Assembly: GCA_039029515.1 (NCBI GenBank)
Contig: JBCCFX010000092.1
Span: 1-14,472 of the forward strand
Origin: JBCCFX01 sp039029515
GTDB taxonomy: Bacteria > Planctomycetota > Phycisphaerae > Phycisphaerales > SM1A02
DNA: 14,472 nucleotides
Direction of reading: 5' to 3'
Shown: positions 6,440-14,383 of the stretch, piece after piece
Layout: the number at the start of each line of letters is the position of its first letter
Position numbering within the stretch: the stretch's first letter is position 1
Translations under genes and position numbers: made by a program
The notes under the pieces: model-generated
What the model was told of the DNA's origin: nothing
Seen by the model: the letters and a program-made list of their open reading frames with translations, nothing else
Databases searched by the model: none

Positions 6440-7015
6440 TTAGGTCGCCACCGTCACGGCTTCAGGCCAAAGCCATGCAAAGAGGCCAGCGGTAAGCAGC
6501 GCGTAGATAATGCCATCGATGATGAACTTGAACGTCACCTTCCACGACACGCCCTTCCAGATGGAGTCTGGCATGTTGCCGATTGCGAACGCCATGGCGG
6601 CCGTCGTTGCGGTGATCTGGAAGACGCGGAGGTATTCGGCGCCCGGTTCGAGCGCAAACCACGCGACATAGGCGGTCAGCGTGGTGACGATGATGGTGTA
6701 CAGGAACCACGTGGACATGCTCTTGCCCATATTCCACGGTCCGGGCATGATCAACAGCCACCCGACCGGACCCTGCTTGATCTTCTCTGCCATCTCTGGC
6801 GTATTCCAGTCCTTCCAGTCTTCGCACGCGGGGAACATGTAACGACCGGGCTTGACGCCGTTGGCGCGCAGCGACTCGAGGACCGGAGCTTCCGCATCCA
6901 TCTTGCCCCAATCCTTGCGATGGACCGGCAGGAACATGTGGATGACCATGCTCGCGATGAACACACCCACTGCCGACAGCACGATCGGCAACCAGAGTTC
7001 CGTCAGAAACGCCAT
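6440..7015 (-). CDS. Small multi-span membrane protein (about four helices), unknown function
   Basis: A 191-residue integral membrane protein. Helix 1 is residues 5-29 (LWLPIVLSAVGVFIASMVIH). A soluble segment of about 60 residues with charged and aromatic clusters follows (VHRKDWGKMDAEAPVLESL, GRYMFPACEDWKDWN). Three more hydrophobic stretches follow: TWFLYTIIVTTLTAYVAWFAL, FQITATTAAMAFAIGN and FIIDGIIYALLTAGLFAWLW. ATG 7015 is chosen because AAGGAG lies 6 nt upstream; the longer frame to 7300 adds 95 residues with no sensible composition and reads through the ribosome site. Similar proteins occur in planctomycetes as uncharacterised membrane proteins (from memory). There is no catalytic motif. 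It is transcribed divergently from the DUF2339 gene across 311 bp. Confidence 0.85.
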   Translation of the reverse strand: MAFLTELWLPIVLSAVGVFIASMVIHMFLPVHRKDWGKMDAEAPVLESLRANGVKPGRYMFPACEDWKDWNTPEMAEKIKQGPVGWLLIMPGPWNMGKSMSTWFLYTIIVTTLTAYVAWFALEPGAEYLRVFQITATTAAMAFAIGNMPDSIWKGVSWKVTFKFIIDGIIYALLTAGLFAWLWPEAVTVAT

Positions 7016-7326
7016 GGGACTCTCCTTGTGATGATTCGGGCGCGTGGCGCAGGTTCCGGCATCGGCTCCCGAACACGATGTGCCGCACGCGAACGCCACC
7101 CGATCAGCCGGTAGATTGACGAGAATCGATGCCACATGCAAGGCATCGGGGCCCACACCCCTCTCAGGGCGTCCCGAGGCCCTCAGGCGGGCCTGGACCG
7201 ACCGATCGTGCCAATCACGAGAACAGTGCCGGAACGCCGATCTTGGTTGTCGGTCAGCGCCGAAAACTCGGCCTTCGGGCTTGACACGTAGTTTGTGCAC
7301 ACTAACTTTGAGGCAGGAGCTCTGCC
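7016..7326. other. 311-bp divergent intergenic region
   Basis: This lies between the divergent four-helix protein and DUF2339 genes. I see no convincing gene or RNA family in it. It holds a small hairpin AGGCCC/GGGCCT (7177-7182 and 7189-7194), a ribosome site for the minus-strand gene just upstream of 7015, and a possible plus-strand promoter at 7281-7308. Both leaders must begin inside it. Confidence 0.6.
7281..7308 (+). promoter_or_regulatory. Possible sigma-70-type promoter for the DUF2339 gene
   Basis: TTGACA at 7281-7286 is a perfect -35 match. TAACTT at 7303-7308 after 16 bp is a weak -10. Transcription would start near 7315, leaving a leader of about 12 nt that still contains GGAG (7316-7319), 7 nt before ATG 7327. 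The very short leader and weak -10 keep this tentative. Confidence 0.3.
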
Positions 7327-10116
7327 ATGCCGGATGCCGACCTCAACCGTCGTCTCGAGGAACTCGTTCGCCGTATCGAGGCGATTGAAACGCATCTGGA
7401 CCTGCCCGTACGCGACGCCACCCCAGCGCCAGATCAGCCCATCACATCGTTGACGACGGAGCCGACGTCACCCGTGGATGTCGGCGATCTTCCCGAAACG
7501 CCAACCGGCACCCCCGCGTCGGCCACGCCACCGGAGCGCACCGTGCCGGCGCCGGTCAACGTGATTCCGCCGAAGCGACGGAAGCTGCCGGCGTGGACTC
7601 CATCAACGGCAGACGAAGTCACGGCCGAAACGACACCGCCGTCGAGCGCGCCGCCGTTGTCCCCACCCGGCACTCCGCCGCCTGCCGCGCCGGCACCGCA
7701 GCCGGGCCGTGCGCCCCGCCCACCGCGCGATATCAGTGTCGAGAACTTCATCGGCGGACGCATTGCTCCGATCGCCGGCGCGCTCATCCTGATCATCGGC
7801 GCTGCCCTCGGCTTGAAGCTGGCGTGGGACGCGCAGGTCTTCGACCTGCTCCCTGATCAGCTGAAATGCGTGTTGGCCGCGCTGTTCGGTGGCGCGCTGC
7901 TCGCAGGCGGTGAGTTTGCACGCCGAAAGATCTCCGCGTGGGCATCGATCGGCCTGACGACCGCGGGGCTCGGCGTGTTGTATGCCACGAGCTACGCCGC
8001 GTACGGCTTCTTCGAAGTCGTTCCCGCGAGCATTGGCTTCACGTTCCTCGTCACGACAACAGCGTTGGGCATTGCCATTGGCGCCCGCGCTGGCATGGTG
8101 AGTATCGCAGCGCTGTCGCTGATCGGCGGGTATCTGTCGCCGCTCATCTTCATCGCCGTTGATTCATCACCGTACATTCTCCCGCTCTATCTGATGGCGC
8201 TGCTGTGCGTTGGTCTGGTCTTGTGCGCTCGCTTCGGTGGTCGATACGCCGTGCTGCGATCAATCTCCTGGTGGGGCACGATTCTCTTCGGCACCGGATG
8301 GATCTTCGGAAGCACAACGGTCGGCGCTCTCGCCCATCTCGTCTTCATCGTCTGTGTCTGGAGCGCGGTGTACATCGAACTGGTGTACTCCGCAGCGCGC
8401 CGACAGCTGACTGACGTCGAGAAGACGACGGGCGAACAGTTTGTCGACTCGTGGTTCACGGTGCGTCCGCTCGCGTCCGCGTTTACCACGACCGCATGGG
8501 CGATCGCGATGGCCATCTGGGCGTTTCGTGCGGACGGATACGCCGAGGGACTCTGGCAGATTCCCGCGTACTTCGCCGCGGCCCTGACGGCGGTGACGTC
8601 ACCGATCGCGGGCCTCCGATTCGTGCTGCGCGAATTCCCGAAGACGGACATCCAACGACTCGGGTCCGTCTTTGCCGTCCAGATCGGCGCGCTGGTGATC
8701 ACCGCAGTCGCCATGGGCTTTGATGGCTGGACCGCCGTGATGGCCTGGACCGTCCTCGGACTTGGCGCCGTCATTGCCGGCGAGTCGATGCGCTCCCGCG
8801 CACTGGTCGTGTACGGCATGATCGTGCAGGCAATCGGCGGCATGAACGTCCTCACGCTCGGCTGGTGGAACGTCCCCGCCGCTGGCAGCAATGTCATTGC
8901 TGGATTCTCGATCACACGCGGCACGGTCCTGTTGGCAGTGTCGGCATTGGCCTGGATTGTCACGGGCGTGCTGCTTCGTCGGTCGTCCACACCGGCAACT
9001 GTCTGGCGCTCCATTGCGCATGGCGTCATCGGGCTTGGCATCACGATGAGCTTTGCCAGCCTGCTCACGGAAGACACCACCATGCTGCAGTCGGCATGGG
9101 TCATCATTGCACTCAGTGCGACGGTGATGCTCATCGGCACGTACCTGCGTTCTGCGGGCTTGCAGATCTACAGCCTGAGCGTGCAGTGTCTGAGCATCTC
9201 CTTCATGTTCTTGCAGATGTGGTGGACCGAAACGCCCGTCCAGATGATGGCTGGCCTCGCGTTGACGCAATGGACACCACCGATGCTCGCGATCACCACC
9301 GTCGGCCTCGCCTCCGCGTGGATTGTGTCCGCGATCAAGCAGGAACAATGGCGACCGGTGGCCGTGGTGATTGCTGCGGTTGCGATCGATGTCCTCTTTG
9401 CATCCGTGCTGCATATGAGGAGTCACGCAGAATCCGTCATGCTCTTCTGGCTGATGTTGTCGGTCGCGCTGTTCGCGACCCATGCGATTCGTCCCCAACT
9501 CGAATTCGCGCGCATTGCGCTATTCGGATCGATCGCCGCCATCGTGCCATGGATCGTTGCGCATCCGCCTGGCTCATGGGACGCACAAACGTTGATGCTG
9601 GCGCTCACGCCGGGACTCTGGTACGCGCTGCTCGTGACGGCAACCCAGTATGGCCTTGCGTTCGCGGAACGACGACGATTGCCCGGCAACGAGATCAGCA
9701 AGATCATCGCGACCGTGGTCGTCTCGTTTGCGACGATCCTGCTCTTTGGGTCCACAAGCCTCGAAGCCGCACGCATTGCCGAGGATGTGTTCTCAGCCCA
9801 ATCGGGTCAGCGCGCTGCCGTATCCATCTGGTGGGGCATCTTTGCCCTCGCCATGCTGGTCATCGGCTTTGCCCGGCACATCGCAGTGCTGCGTCATCTC
9901 GGCCTTGGTTTGCTCGCGTTCGCCACGATCAAGGCTGTGGTCTTTGATCTTGCGGACGTCGCCGCCGGTTGGCGCGTCGCAAGCTTCCTGATTCTCGGGT
10001 TATTTATCCTGGGCGTCGGCGTCGCCTATGCGCGCGTCATGGCGATACGGAACGCGAGTGACCTGAGGTCGAATGCGGAGCCGGCGCATCCAGCCGTCGA
10101 ATCGCATGACTCTTGA
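7327..10116 (+). CDS. DUF2339 large multi-span membrane protein
   Basis: A 929-residue inner-membrane protein of the DUF2339 family (function unknown, typically 800-1000 residues with some 20 or more helices). Residues 5-25 (LNRRLEELVRRIEAIETHL) form a short coiled coil. Residues 28-135 are a Pro/Thr/Ala-rich linker. Family hallmark segments follow: NFIGGRIAPIAGALILIIGA (140-159), then LKLAWDAQVFDLLPDQLK, a GGALLAGGEFARRK turn, GVLYATSYAAYGFFEVVP and SLIGGYLSPLIF. From there to about residue 905 it is nearly continuous hydrophobic helix with short loops. The start at ATG 7327 has GGAG 7 nt upstream. Its last 80 bp overlap the 3' end of modC on the opposite strand. Several long open frames on both strands inside this gene are composition shadows. 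Confidence 0.92.
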   Translation: MPDADLNRRLEELVRRIEAIETHLDLPVRDATPAPDQPITSLTTEPTSPVDVGDLPETPTGTPASATPPERTVPAPVNVIPPKRRKLPAWTPSTADEVTAETTPPSSAPPLSPPGTPPPAAPAPQPGRAPRPPRDISVENFIGGRIAPIAGALILIIGAALGLKLAWDAQVFDLLPDQLKCVLAALFGGALLAGGEFARRKISAWASIGLTTAGLGVLYATSYAAYGFFEVVPASIGFTFLVTTTALGIAIGARAGMVSIAALSLIGGYLSPLIFIAVDSSPYILPLYLMALLCVGLVLCARFGGRYAVLRSISWWGTILFGTGWIFGSTTVGALAHLVFIVCVWSAVYIELVYSAARRQLTDVEKTTGEQFVDSWFTVRPLASAFTTTAWAIAMAIWAFRADGYAEGLWQIPAYFAAALTAVTSPIAGLRFVLREFPKTDIQRLGSVFAVQIGALVITAVAMGFDGWTAVMAWTVLGLGAVIAGESMRSRALVVYGMIVQAIGGMNVLTLGWWNVPAAGSNVIAGFSITRGTVLLAVSALAWIVTGVLLRRSSTPATVWRSIAHGVIGLGITMSFASLLTEDTTMLQSAWVIIALSATVMLIGTYLRSAGLQIYSLSVQCLSISFMFLQMWWTETPVQMMAGLALTQWTPPMLAITTVGLASAWIVSAIKQEQWRPVAVVIAAVAIDVLFASVLHMRSHAESVMLFWLMLSVALFATHAIRPQLEFARIALFGSIAAIVPWIVAHPPGSWDAQTLMLALTPGLWYALLVTATQYGLAFAERRRLPGNEISKIIATVVVSFATILLFGSTSLEAARIAEDVFSAQSGQRAAVSIWWGIFALAMLVIGFARHIAVLRHLGLGLLAFATIKAVVFDLADVAAGWRVASFLILGLFILGVGVAYARVMAIRNASDLRSNAEPAHPAVESHDS

Positions 10117-11164
10117 TCAGGCACACCATCGGCGCGCCGACCGCGAGTTCGATCGCGGCGGCGCTGGTGACACTGATCTCGGCAATCAAAGGCACACCGA
10201 CATCCAGCTCAACGATGGTCCGACCGTCGACATCTGACCACCGCCGGACGGTCGCGGGCAGTTGATTCCTGATCGAGACGCCGTCAATGCGCGTTCGCGC
10301 GAGCGCGATATCCCACGGCGCGATGGCGAGCGTGACGCTGTCCCCGATCGCACCGCTCGTGCCAGGAATGCTCAACTCGACCGACGACGATCTCGACGTC
10401 TGCGCTTGCGGACTGATCCGCACCGTGGTCTGGGCGTACTGTGCATCGTGCGCACTGACCTGCGTGCGCACCAGATTCAGAATGCCGCGATCGTGAATCA
10501 CCGGCAGGACATTCGAATCGTGCACAAGATCTGAGTATCGCCCCTGTCCAGCCACGCGGCCGCGATCCAGTACGAGCAAGTCATCGGTCAGCTGGAGGAT
10601 CTCGGCCAGATCGTGACCAACGTAGATCATCGGCACACCAAGCGCTTCGTGAATCCGGCGAAGTAGCGGAATGATCTGACGCTTCAATCGAGCATCAAGC
10701 GATGACAACGGTTCATCGAGCAGAAGCAATCGTGGGCCGCGCAACAGCGCACGCCCAAGCGCGACGCGCTGCTGTTCGCCGCCCGACAATTCGTGCACAC
10801 GACGTGTCAGCAGCGGTGTAAGCTCGAGCAATTCGGCGACCTCGGCCAATCGCGCATTGGCTGGTCGTGCATAGGCGAGATTGCCGCGCACCGAATAGTG
10901 CGGGAATAAGCGATGTTCCTGAAACACCATGCCGACCGCTCGCCGATGAACCGGCACAGATACGCGCGAGTCCGTATCGACGAGCACATCATCGCCAAGT
11001 CGAATCACGCCGGCATCCGGTACTTCGAGGCCTGCGATCAGGTTAATCAACGTCGTCTTGCCCGCACCGGACGGACCAACGACGCCCGTGATCGGCGCAT
11101 CGAAGTCACACGCAACGTTCATCGCAAACTCACCGCGTTCGAACTGGACATCAAGATGGATCAT
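10037..11164 (-). CDS. modC: Molybdate ABC transporter ATP-binding protein ModC
   Basis: The 375-residue ATPase subunit that powers molybdate import on the cytoplasmic face. Walker A GPSGAGKT (30-37), Q-loop Gln82, signature LSGGEQQ (126-132), Walker B RLLLLDE (145-151), D-loop SSLD and switch His184 (VGHD) are all present, so it should be active. The C-terminal part (about 230-365) fits the ModC regulatory region with a TOBE/MOP-like domain, including GDSVTLAIAPWDIALARTR and a final segment ending VCLIKSHAIRRLD. Length is typical for ModC. The ATG at 11164 overlaps the modB stop (ATGA), showing translational coupling. The last 26 codons lie antisense to the end of the DUF2339 gene, and the terminal 15 or so residues after the TOBE domain are a Ser/His-rich extension. 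Sulfate or tungstate specificity is possible from ModC alone; the modA neighbour argues for molybdate/tungstate. Confidence 0.93.
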   Translation of the reverse strand: MIHLDVQFERGEFAMNVACDFDAPITGVVGPSGAGKTTLINLIAGLEVPDAGVIRLGDDVLVDTDSRVSVPVHRRAVGMVFQEHRLFPHYSVRGNLAYARPANARLAEVAELLELTPLLTRRVHELSGGEQQRVALGRALLRGPRLLLLDEPLSSLDARLKRQIIPLLRRIHEALGVPMIYVGHDLAEILQLTDDLLVLDRGRVAGQGRYSDLVHDSNVLPVIHDRGILNLVRTQVSAHDAQYAQTTVRISPQAQTSRSSSVELSIPGTSGAIGDSVTLAIAPWDIALARTRIDGVSIRNQLPATVRRWSDVDGRTIVELDVGVPLIAEISVTSAAAIELAVGAPMVCLIKSHAIRRLDAPAPHSTSGHSRSVSP

Positions 11165-11856
11165 CGTGCACGGCCCAATCGTCGGTGATAGCGCCGCGCG
11201 AGCAACTCGGAACAGACCAGAGCCAGGAACGAGAAAGCCACGGAGAGAATAACCAGTCGCAATGCTGCAAACTCGCCGCCGGGTGTCTGCGTGCTTGTGT
11301 AGATTGCGACAGGAATCGTGCGCGTACTGCCTTCGATGTTGCCGGCGAACGTGATCGTTGCGCCGAACTCACCGAGGCTTCTCGCGAACGCGAGCGCGAG
11401 ACCCGCGATGATGCCCGGCATGGCGAGTGGAACGGTGACGGTCATCAACGTTCGCCAGGGACCAGCCCCGAGGGTGCGCGCGGCTTGTTCAATGCGTGGG
11501 TCGACCAGCTCAATCGCGAGCCGACTGGTTCGCACGAGCAACGGAAATCCCATGATTGCCGATGCCAATGCGGCCGCGCGCCATGTGAATGCGATGTCCA
11601 CACCAAGCGCATCGTGCAGCCACCCACCGATCCAGCCACGACGACCAAAGGTCAACAGCAAAAGATAGCCAACAACGACAGGTGGCAACACGAGCGGCAG
11701 ATGCACGATGGCATCGAGCACAACCCGGCCGGGAAACGAACGACGCGCAAGGACCCATGCACACGCGACACCCGGCACGAGCATCAGGATCGTGGCCATG
11801 CCTGACACGCGAAGGGAAAGCCACAGCGCTGCCCATTCATCCGGCGTGAGCATCAT
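11161..11856 (-). CDS. modB: Molybdate ABC transporter permease ModB
   Basis: A 231-residue inner-membrane permease, the usual ModB length. Five or six hydrophobic segments are visible: LSLRVSGMATILMLVPGVA, then VVLDAIVHLPLVLPPVVVGY, the AAALASAIMGFPLLV helix, a GIIAGLALAFARSLGEFGA segment and a C-terminal helix with LVILSVAFSFLALV. The EAA loop that docks to ModC is EQAARTLGAGPWRTLMTV, with the conserved A and G. LVLPPVVVGY and ARSLGEFGATITFAGN are ModB hallmarks. The start at ATG 11856 overlaps the modA stop as ATGA; a second ATG follows at 11853. The stop overlaps the modC start by 4 nt. Confidence 0.94.
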   Translation of the reverse strand: MMLTPDEWAALWLSLRVSGMATILMLVPGVACAWVLARRSFPGRVVLDAIVHLPLVLPPVVVGYLLLLTFGRRGWIGGWLHDALGVDIAFTWRAAALASAIMGFPLLVRTSRLAIELVDPRIEQAARTLGAGPWRTLMTVTVPLAMPGIIAGLALAFARSLGEFGATITFAGNIEGSTRTIPVAIYTSTQTPGGEFAALRLVILSVAFSFLALVCSELLARRYHRRLGRAR

Positions 11857-12638
11857 GGATTCGACTCCGAGTCCATAATCCGGAATCCAGCCTCGCGAAA
11901 CACCTCGCGCATGTCATCTGATCGCAAATACGTGATGAATTCGCCGGCATGCGCGGACGTCGTACACGGCGCGATGTGATATTCAATTGGATCGTGCAAT
12001 GAAGATGCCACGTGCGCGACGACGTGGACGCGGTCACTTCCCCGCGCATCCGTTGCGTAGACAATGCCGATATCCGCTTCGCCGATCTCGACAAGTCGTA
12101 ATGTCGCGCGGGCATCGACAGCAGGCATCAGGCGCGGCAGCGCGCGTTCGTACGCCTCCATGCCTCGCAATGCTTGCACGGTGTACTGGCCAAGAGGAAC
12201 GTGAGCCGGATCACCTATCGCGATGCGCTTCGCATGCTCAAGGATGCTGACAACGGACGGTTGATCTGCGACTGCTTCGATGCCATCGCGCTTCGGCGCG
12301 ATGACCACGAGCTCATTGCCGAATAGTGTCACCATGGCATCAGCACGGATGGAACCTCGATCCTCAAGGTGGTTCATCCAGTCAACGTGAGCACTGACAA
12401 AGAGATCTGCTGGTGCACCGGCATCGATCTGCCGGGCCAGCGTCGATGAGGCTGCGATGCTGAGCACGACCTCAACATCATGGCTGGCTTCAAAACCGTG
12501 TTCCGCAGCGCGCATGACATCATGCGTACTGGCGGCAGCAAACACCGTCACCGCCGGCGACGACTCACCATCGCATGCGAGCAGCACGAGCGGGCACGCA
12601 AGCAGGCTGAGCATGGTTCGGATACGGGCGTTGACCAT
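11853..12638 (-). CDS. modA: Molybdate-binding protein ModA, predicted lipoprotein
   Basis: A 261-residue substrate-binding protein of the ModA family. It has a lipoprotein signal with lipobox LLAC (19-22), so it is expected to be membrane-tethered rather than free in the periplasm as in E. coli. Asp23 at position +2 would, under the E. coli Lol rule, hold it at the inner membrane beside ModB. Ligand-pocket regions match ModA: VFAAASTHDVM with its Ser, SIAASSTLARQI followed by GAPADLFVSA, GDPAHVPLGQY and IGEADIGIVYATDA with its Tyr. Molybdate versus tungstate cannot be told from the sequence. It is the first gene of the modABC operon, starting 102 bp from the divergent sigma-54 activator gene. 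The ATG at 12638 lacks a strong Shine-Dalgarno; no ModE-type palindrome is seen upstream. Confidence 0.92.
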   Translation of the reverse strand: MVNARIRTMLSLLACPLVLLACDGESSPAVTVFAAASTHDVMRAAEHGFEASHDVEVVLSIAASSTLARQIDAGAPADLFVSAHVDWMNHLEDRGSIRADAMVTLFGNELVVIAPKRDGIEAVADQPSVVSILEHAKRIAIGDPAHVPLGQYTVQALRGMEAYERALPRLMPAVDARATLRLVEIGEADIGIVYATDARGSDRVHVVAHVASSLHDPIEYHIAPCTTSAHAGEFITYLRSDDMREVFREAGFRIMDSESNP

Positions 12639-12740
12639 CGTCCGGCGAGAATACCTGCGAAACCGGTCACGTGGGGGCAGATGCGCGGGCGACGTGGGCG
12701 TAGGAAGGCCGTATTCTGCTCAGGTCGAACGGAGCCGACG
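12639..12740. promoter_or_regulatory. Divergent promoter region of modABC and the sigma-54 activator
   Basis: The 102-bp interval must carry both promoters. A TATTCT hexamer occurs on each strand (minus 12653-12648; plus 12712-12717), each a possible -10, but neither has a good -35 box at 16-18 bp. GGAG at 12731-12734 is the ribosome site of the plus-strand gene. I find no ModE operator or molybdenum-cofactor riboswitch. Confidence 0.4.
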
Positions 12741-14165
12741 ATGGATGGATTACTGCTGCTGATCGCCACGGATGCGTCGCTGATCAGCCAGGTACAGACT
12801 GCATGTGAGGACGCCGCGATCGATCTGGAGATCGTCGCGACGCCGGTTGATGCGACGCTCGATGCGGCGGATGTGATCGTCTGTTCGGAGGACGACTTTG
12901 ATCACATCCGAGATCAGTATCTCGGTGCATCGGTGTTGATCTACGGCCAGGCCGCCGACAGCCAGCGTGCGATCGAATCAATCAAACACGGTGCCTTCGA
13001 CTACCTCCTGCAGCCGATCTCCCCCGCCATGCTCACGCGCCGGATCCAGGCGGCGCGGCGTGTCGGACAGGACACCAAGCGACCGGCGGTGTACGACGCA
13101 CCGACGGATTCGACGGCGGATGTCGATCGAATCGTCGGCCAATCACCGGCCATGCACGATGTATACAAAGCCATTGGTCGCATCGCGCCGCGCGATATCA
13201 ACGTCCTGATCACCGGCGAGAGTGGAACGGGCAAGGAACTTGTTGCGCGAGCCATTCTGCATCACAGCCCGCGCCGCAATGCACCGTACCTTGCTGTCAA
13301 CTGTGCCGCGATTCCCGAGACACTATTGGAGAGCGAACTGTTCGGGCACGAGAAGGGTTCGTTCACCGGCGCGCATCAGCAGCGCATCGGCAAATTCGAG
13401 CAATGTCACGGTGGCACGCTTTTTCTCGATGAAATCGGTGACATTCCACTCTCAACGCAATCAAAGCTTCTCCGCGTTCTGCAGGACCAGACTTTTCAAC
13501 GGCTCGGCGGTTCTGATGTCATTCGGTGCGATGTGCGCATCATTGCCGCAACGCATCAACCACTCGAAGATCTGATTGAACAGCGCGCGTTTCGTGCAGA
13601 TCTGTATTACAGACTCAACGTCGCATCGATACACGTGCCGCCGCTGCGTGAACGTGAAGTCGACGTCGTTCTGTTAGCGCACTTCTTTGTGGAAAAGTAC
13701 AACCGCGATTTTGCGACGGACATTCAGGCGTTCGCACCGGAAACGCTGCCGATCCTGCTCCAGTATTCGTGGCCGGGCAACGTGCGCGAGCTCGAGAACG
13801 TCATTCAGTCCACGCTCGTGATGGCGCAGGGACCGATTCTTCGGCCGGAGTTTCTGCCCGAGTCCATACGACGCGGGAGTGGCGTGCCGACGCATGCCAC
13901 ACCGGAAGCGCACGAGGAGCCCCGCACCGCGCGTCCTGTCGGGCCGGATGCGATGCAGGCGCTGGCGTCATCATGGGTGGCGGGATCCGATGCCGGCGAA
14001 CGACGATTCCATGCCGCGGTCGCCGCGTTTGAGGCCGAGCTGATCCGGGCGGCGCTCCGAGAGAGCCAGGGCCGATTCTCGGCCGCCGCGAAGCATCTGG
14101 GCATCAGCCGGACAACACTCCGCAAGAAGATCGACACGTATGGCATCCGAATCACCGTCGACTGA
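12741..14165 (+). CDS. Sigma-54 enhancer-binding protein (NtrC family) with degenerate receiver-like domain
   Basis: A 474-residue cytoplasmic transcription activator. Residues 3-108 have the size and pattern of a receiver domain, including the late SIKHGAFDYLLQPIS segment. The acidic pair, phospho-acceptor Asp and conserved Lys are not where expected (ATD at 9-11; VCSEDDFD; Gln91 in place of Lys), so normal phosphorylation is unlikely. The AAA+ domain is intact: Walker A GESGTGKE (159-166), sigma-54 contact loop GSFTGA (206-211, a known variant of GAFTGA), Walker B FLDEIGD (228-234), the FRADLYYRLN region and WPGNVRELENV. The C-terminus (about 432-470) is a Fis-type helix-turn-helix: AAKHLGISRTTLRKKIDTYGI. 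ATG 12741 is chosen because GGAG lies 6 nt upstream and the domain begins immediately; an upstream ATG (12480) would run antisense through modA. A sigma-54 promoter lies about 150 bp downstream of the stop, in front of hpf, making that gene the nearest candidate target. Confidence 0.92.
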   Translation: MDGLLLLIATDASLISQVQTACEDAAIDLEIVATPVDATLDAADVIVCSEDDFDHIRDQYLGASVLIYGQAADSQRAIESIKHGAFDYLLQPISPAMLTRRIQAARRVGQDTKRPAVYDAPTDSTADVDRIVGQSPAMHDVYKAIGRIAPRDINVLITGESGTGKELVARAILHHSPRRNAPYLAVNCAAIPETLLESELFGHEKGSFTGAHQQRIGKFEQCHGGTLFLDEIGDIPLSTQSKLLRVLQDQTFQRLGGSDVIRCDVRIIAATHQPLEDLIEQRAFRADLYYRLNVASIHVPPLREREVDVVLLAHFFVEKYNRDFATDIQAFAPETLPILLQYSWPGNVRELENVIQSTLVMAQGPILRPEFLPESIRRGSGVPTHATPEAHEEPRTARPVGPDAMQALASSWVAGSDAGERRFHAAVAAFEAELIRAALRESQGRFSAAAKHLGISRTTLRKKIDTYGIRITVD

Positions 14166-14228
14166 AGCCTGATCACATTCAATCCATAACGACCAAATAC
14201 TGACCATTTTGATTCAGAATAGTCCAGT

Positions 14229-14278
14229 CATGGCAACCGGCACCGCTCACGGATAATCCCACGTAACACGTTGCCATG
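14229..14278. promoter_or_regulatory. 9-bp inverted repeat upstream of sigma-54 promoter (candidate activator-binding sites)
   Basis: CATGGCAAC (14229-14237) and GTTGCCATG (14270-14278) are perfect inverted arms with centres 41 bp apart, close to four helical turns. They lie about 69 and 110 bp upstream of the predicted start of transcription for hpf, the range expected for upstream activator sites of sigma-54 promoters. A long RNA stem is an alternative. Two GACCA direct repeats 11 bp apart (14191 and 14202) lie farther upstream. Confidence 0.45.
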
Positions 14279-14316
14279 CCAAGATTTGCATTCGACAGTT
14301 CTGCCGACTGAGGTTC

Positions 14317-14332
14317 TGGCACACCGGTTGCA
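14317..14332 (+). promoter_or_regulatory. Sigma-54 (RpoN) promoter of hpf
   Basis: TGGCACACCGGTTGCA matches the -24/-12 consensus TGGCAC-N5-TTGCA exactly. The GG (14318-14319) and GC (14330-14331) are spaced as sigma-54 requires. Transcription should begin near 14343, giving a leader of about 41 nt before ATG 14384. A sigma-54 activator gene ends 152 bp upstream, which strengthens the call. Confidence 0.85.
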
Positions 14333-14383
14333 TTCTCAGTCACACAGAGCCCGCCATTGACGGCGAGCGGAAAGGACTGATCG

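Noticed and set aside
7198..7213. TGGCACGATCGG on the minus strand as a sigma-54 site
   Set aside because: The -24 half is good, but the required GC at the -12 position is absent (the bases there read CG).
7016..7300. N-terminal extension of the four-helix membrane protein
   Set aside because: It reads through the AAGGAG ribosome site and has a composition unlike the rest; it is leader sequence.
8187..9140. Long minus-strand open frame (317 codons) inside the DUF2339 gene
   Set aside because: It is antisense to a clear membrane-protein gene, and its composition (scattered Met, Thr, Pro, Arg) is typical of a GC-rich shadow. The same holds for the minus frame 8599-9498.
8865..9947. Plus-strand 360-codon frame inside the DUF2339 gene
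   Set aside because: It is His/Arg/Cys-rich with no domain pattern and lies in another frame of a confident gene.
12480..12740. Upstream extension of the sigma-54 activator
   Set aside because: It is antisense to modA's signal region and Arg/His-rich. The GGAG site and the domain start favour ATG 12741.
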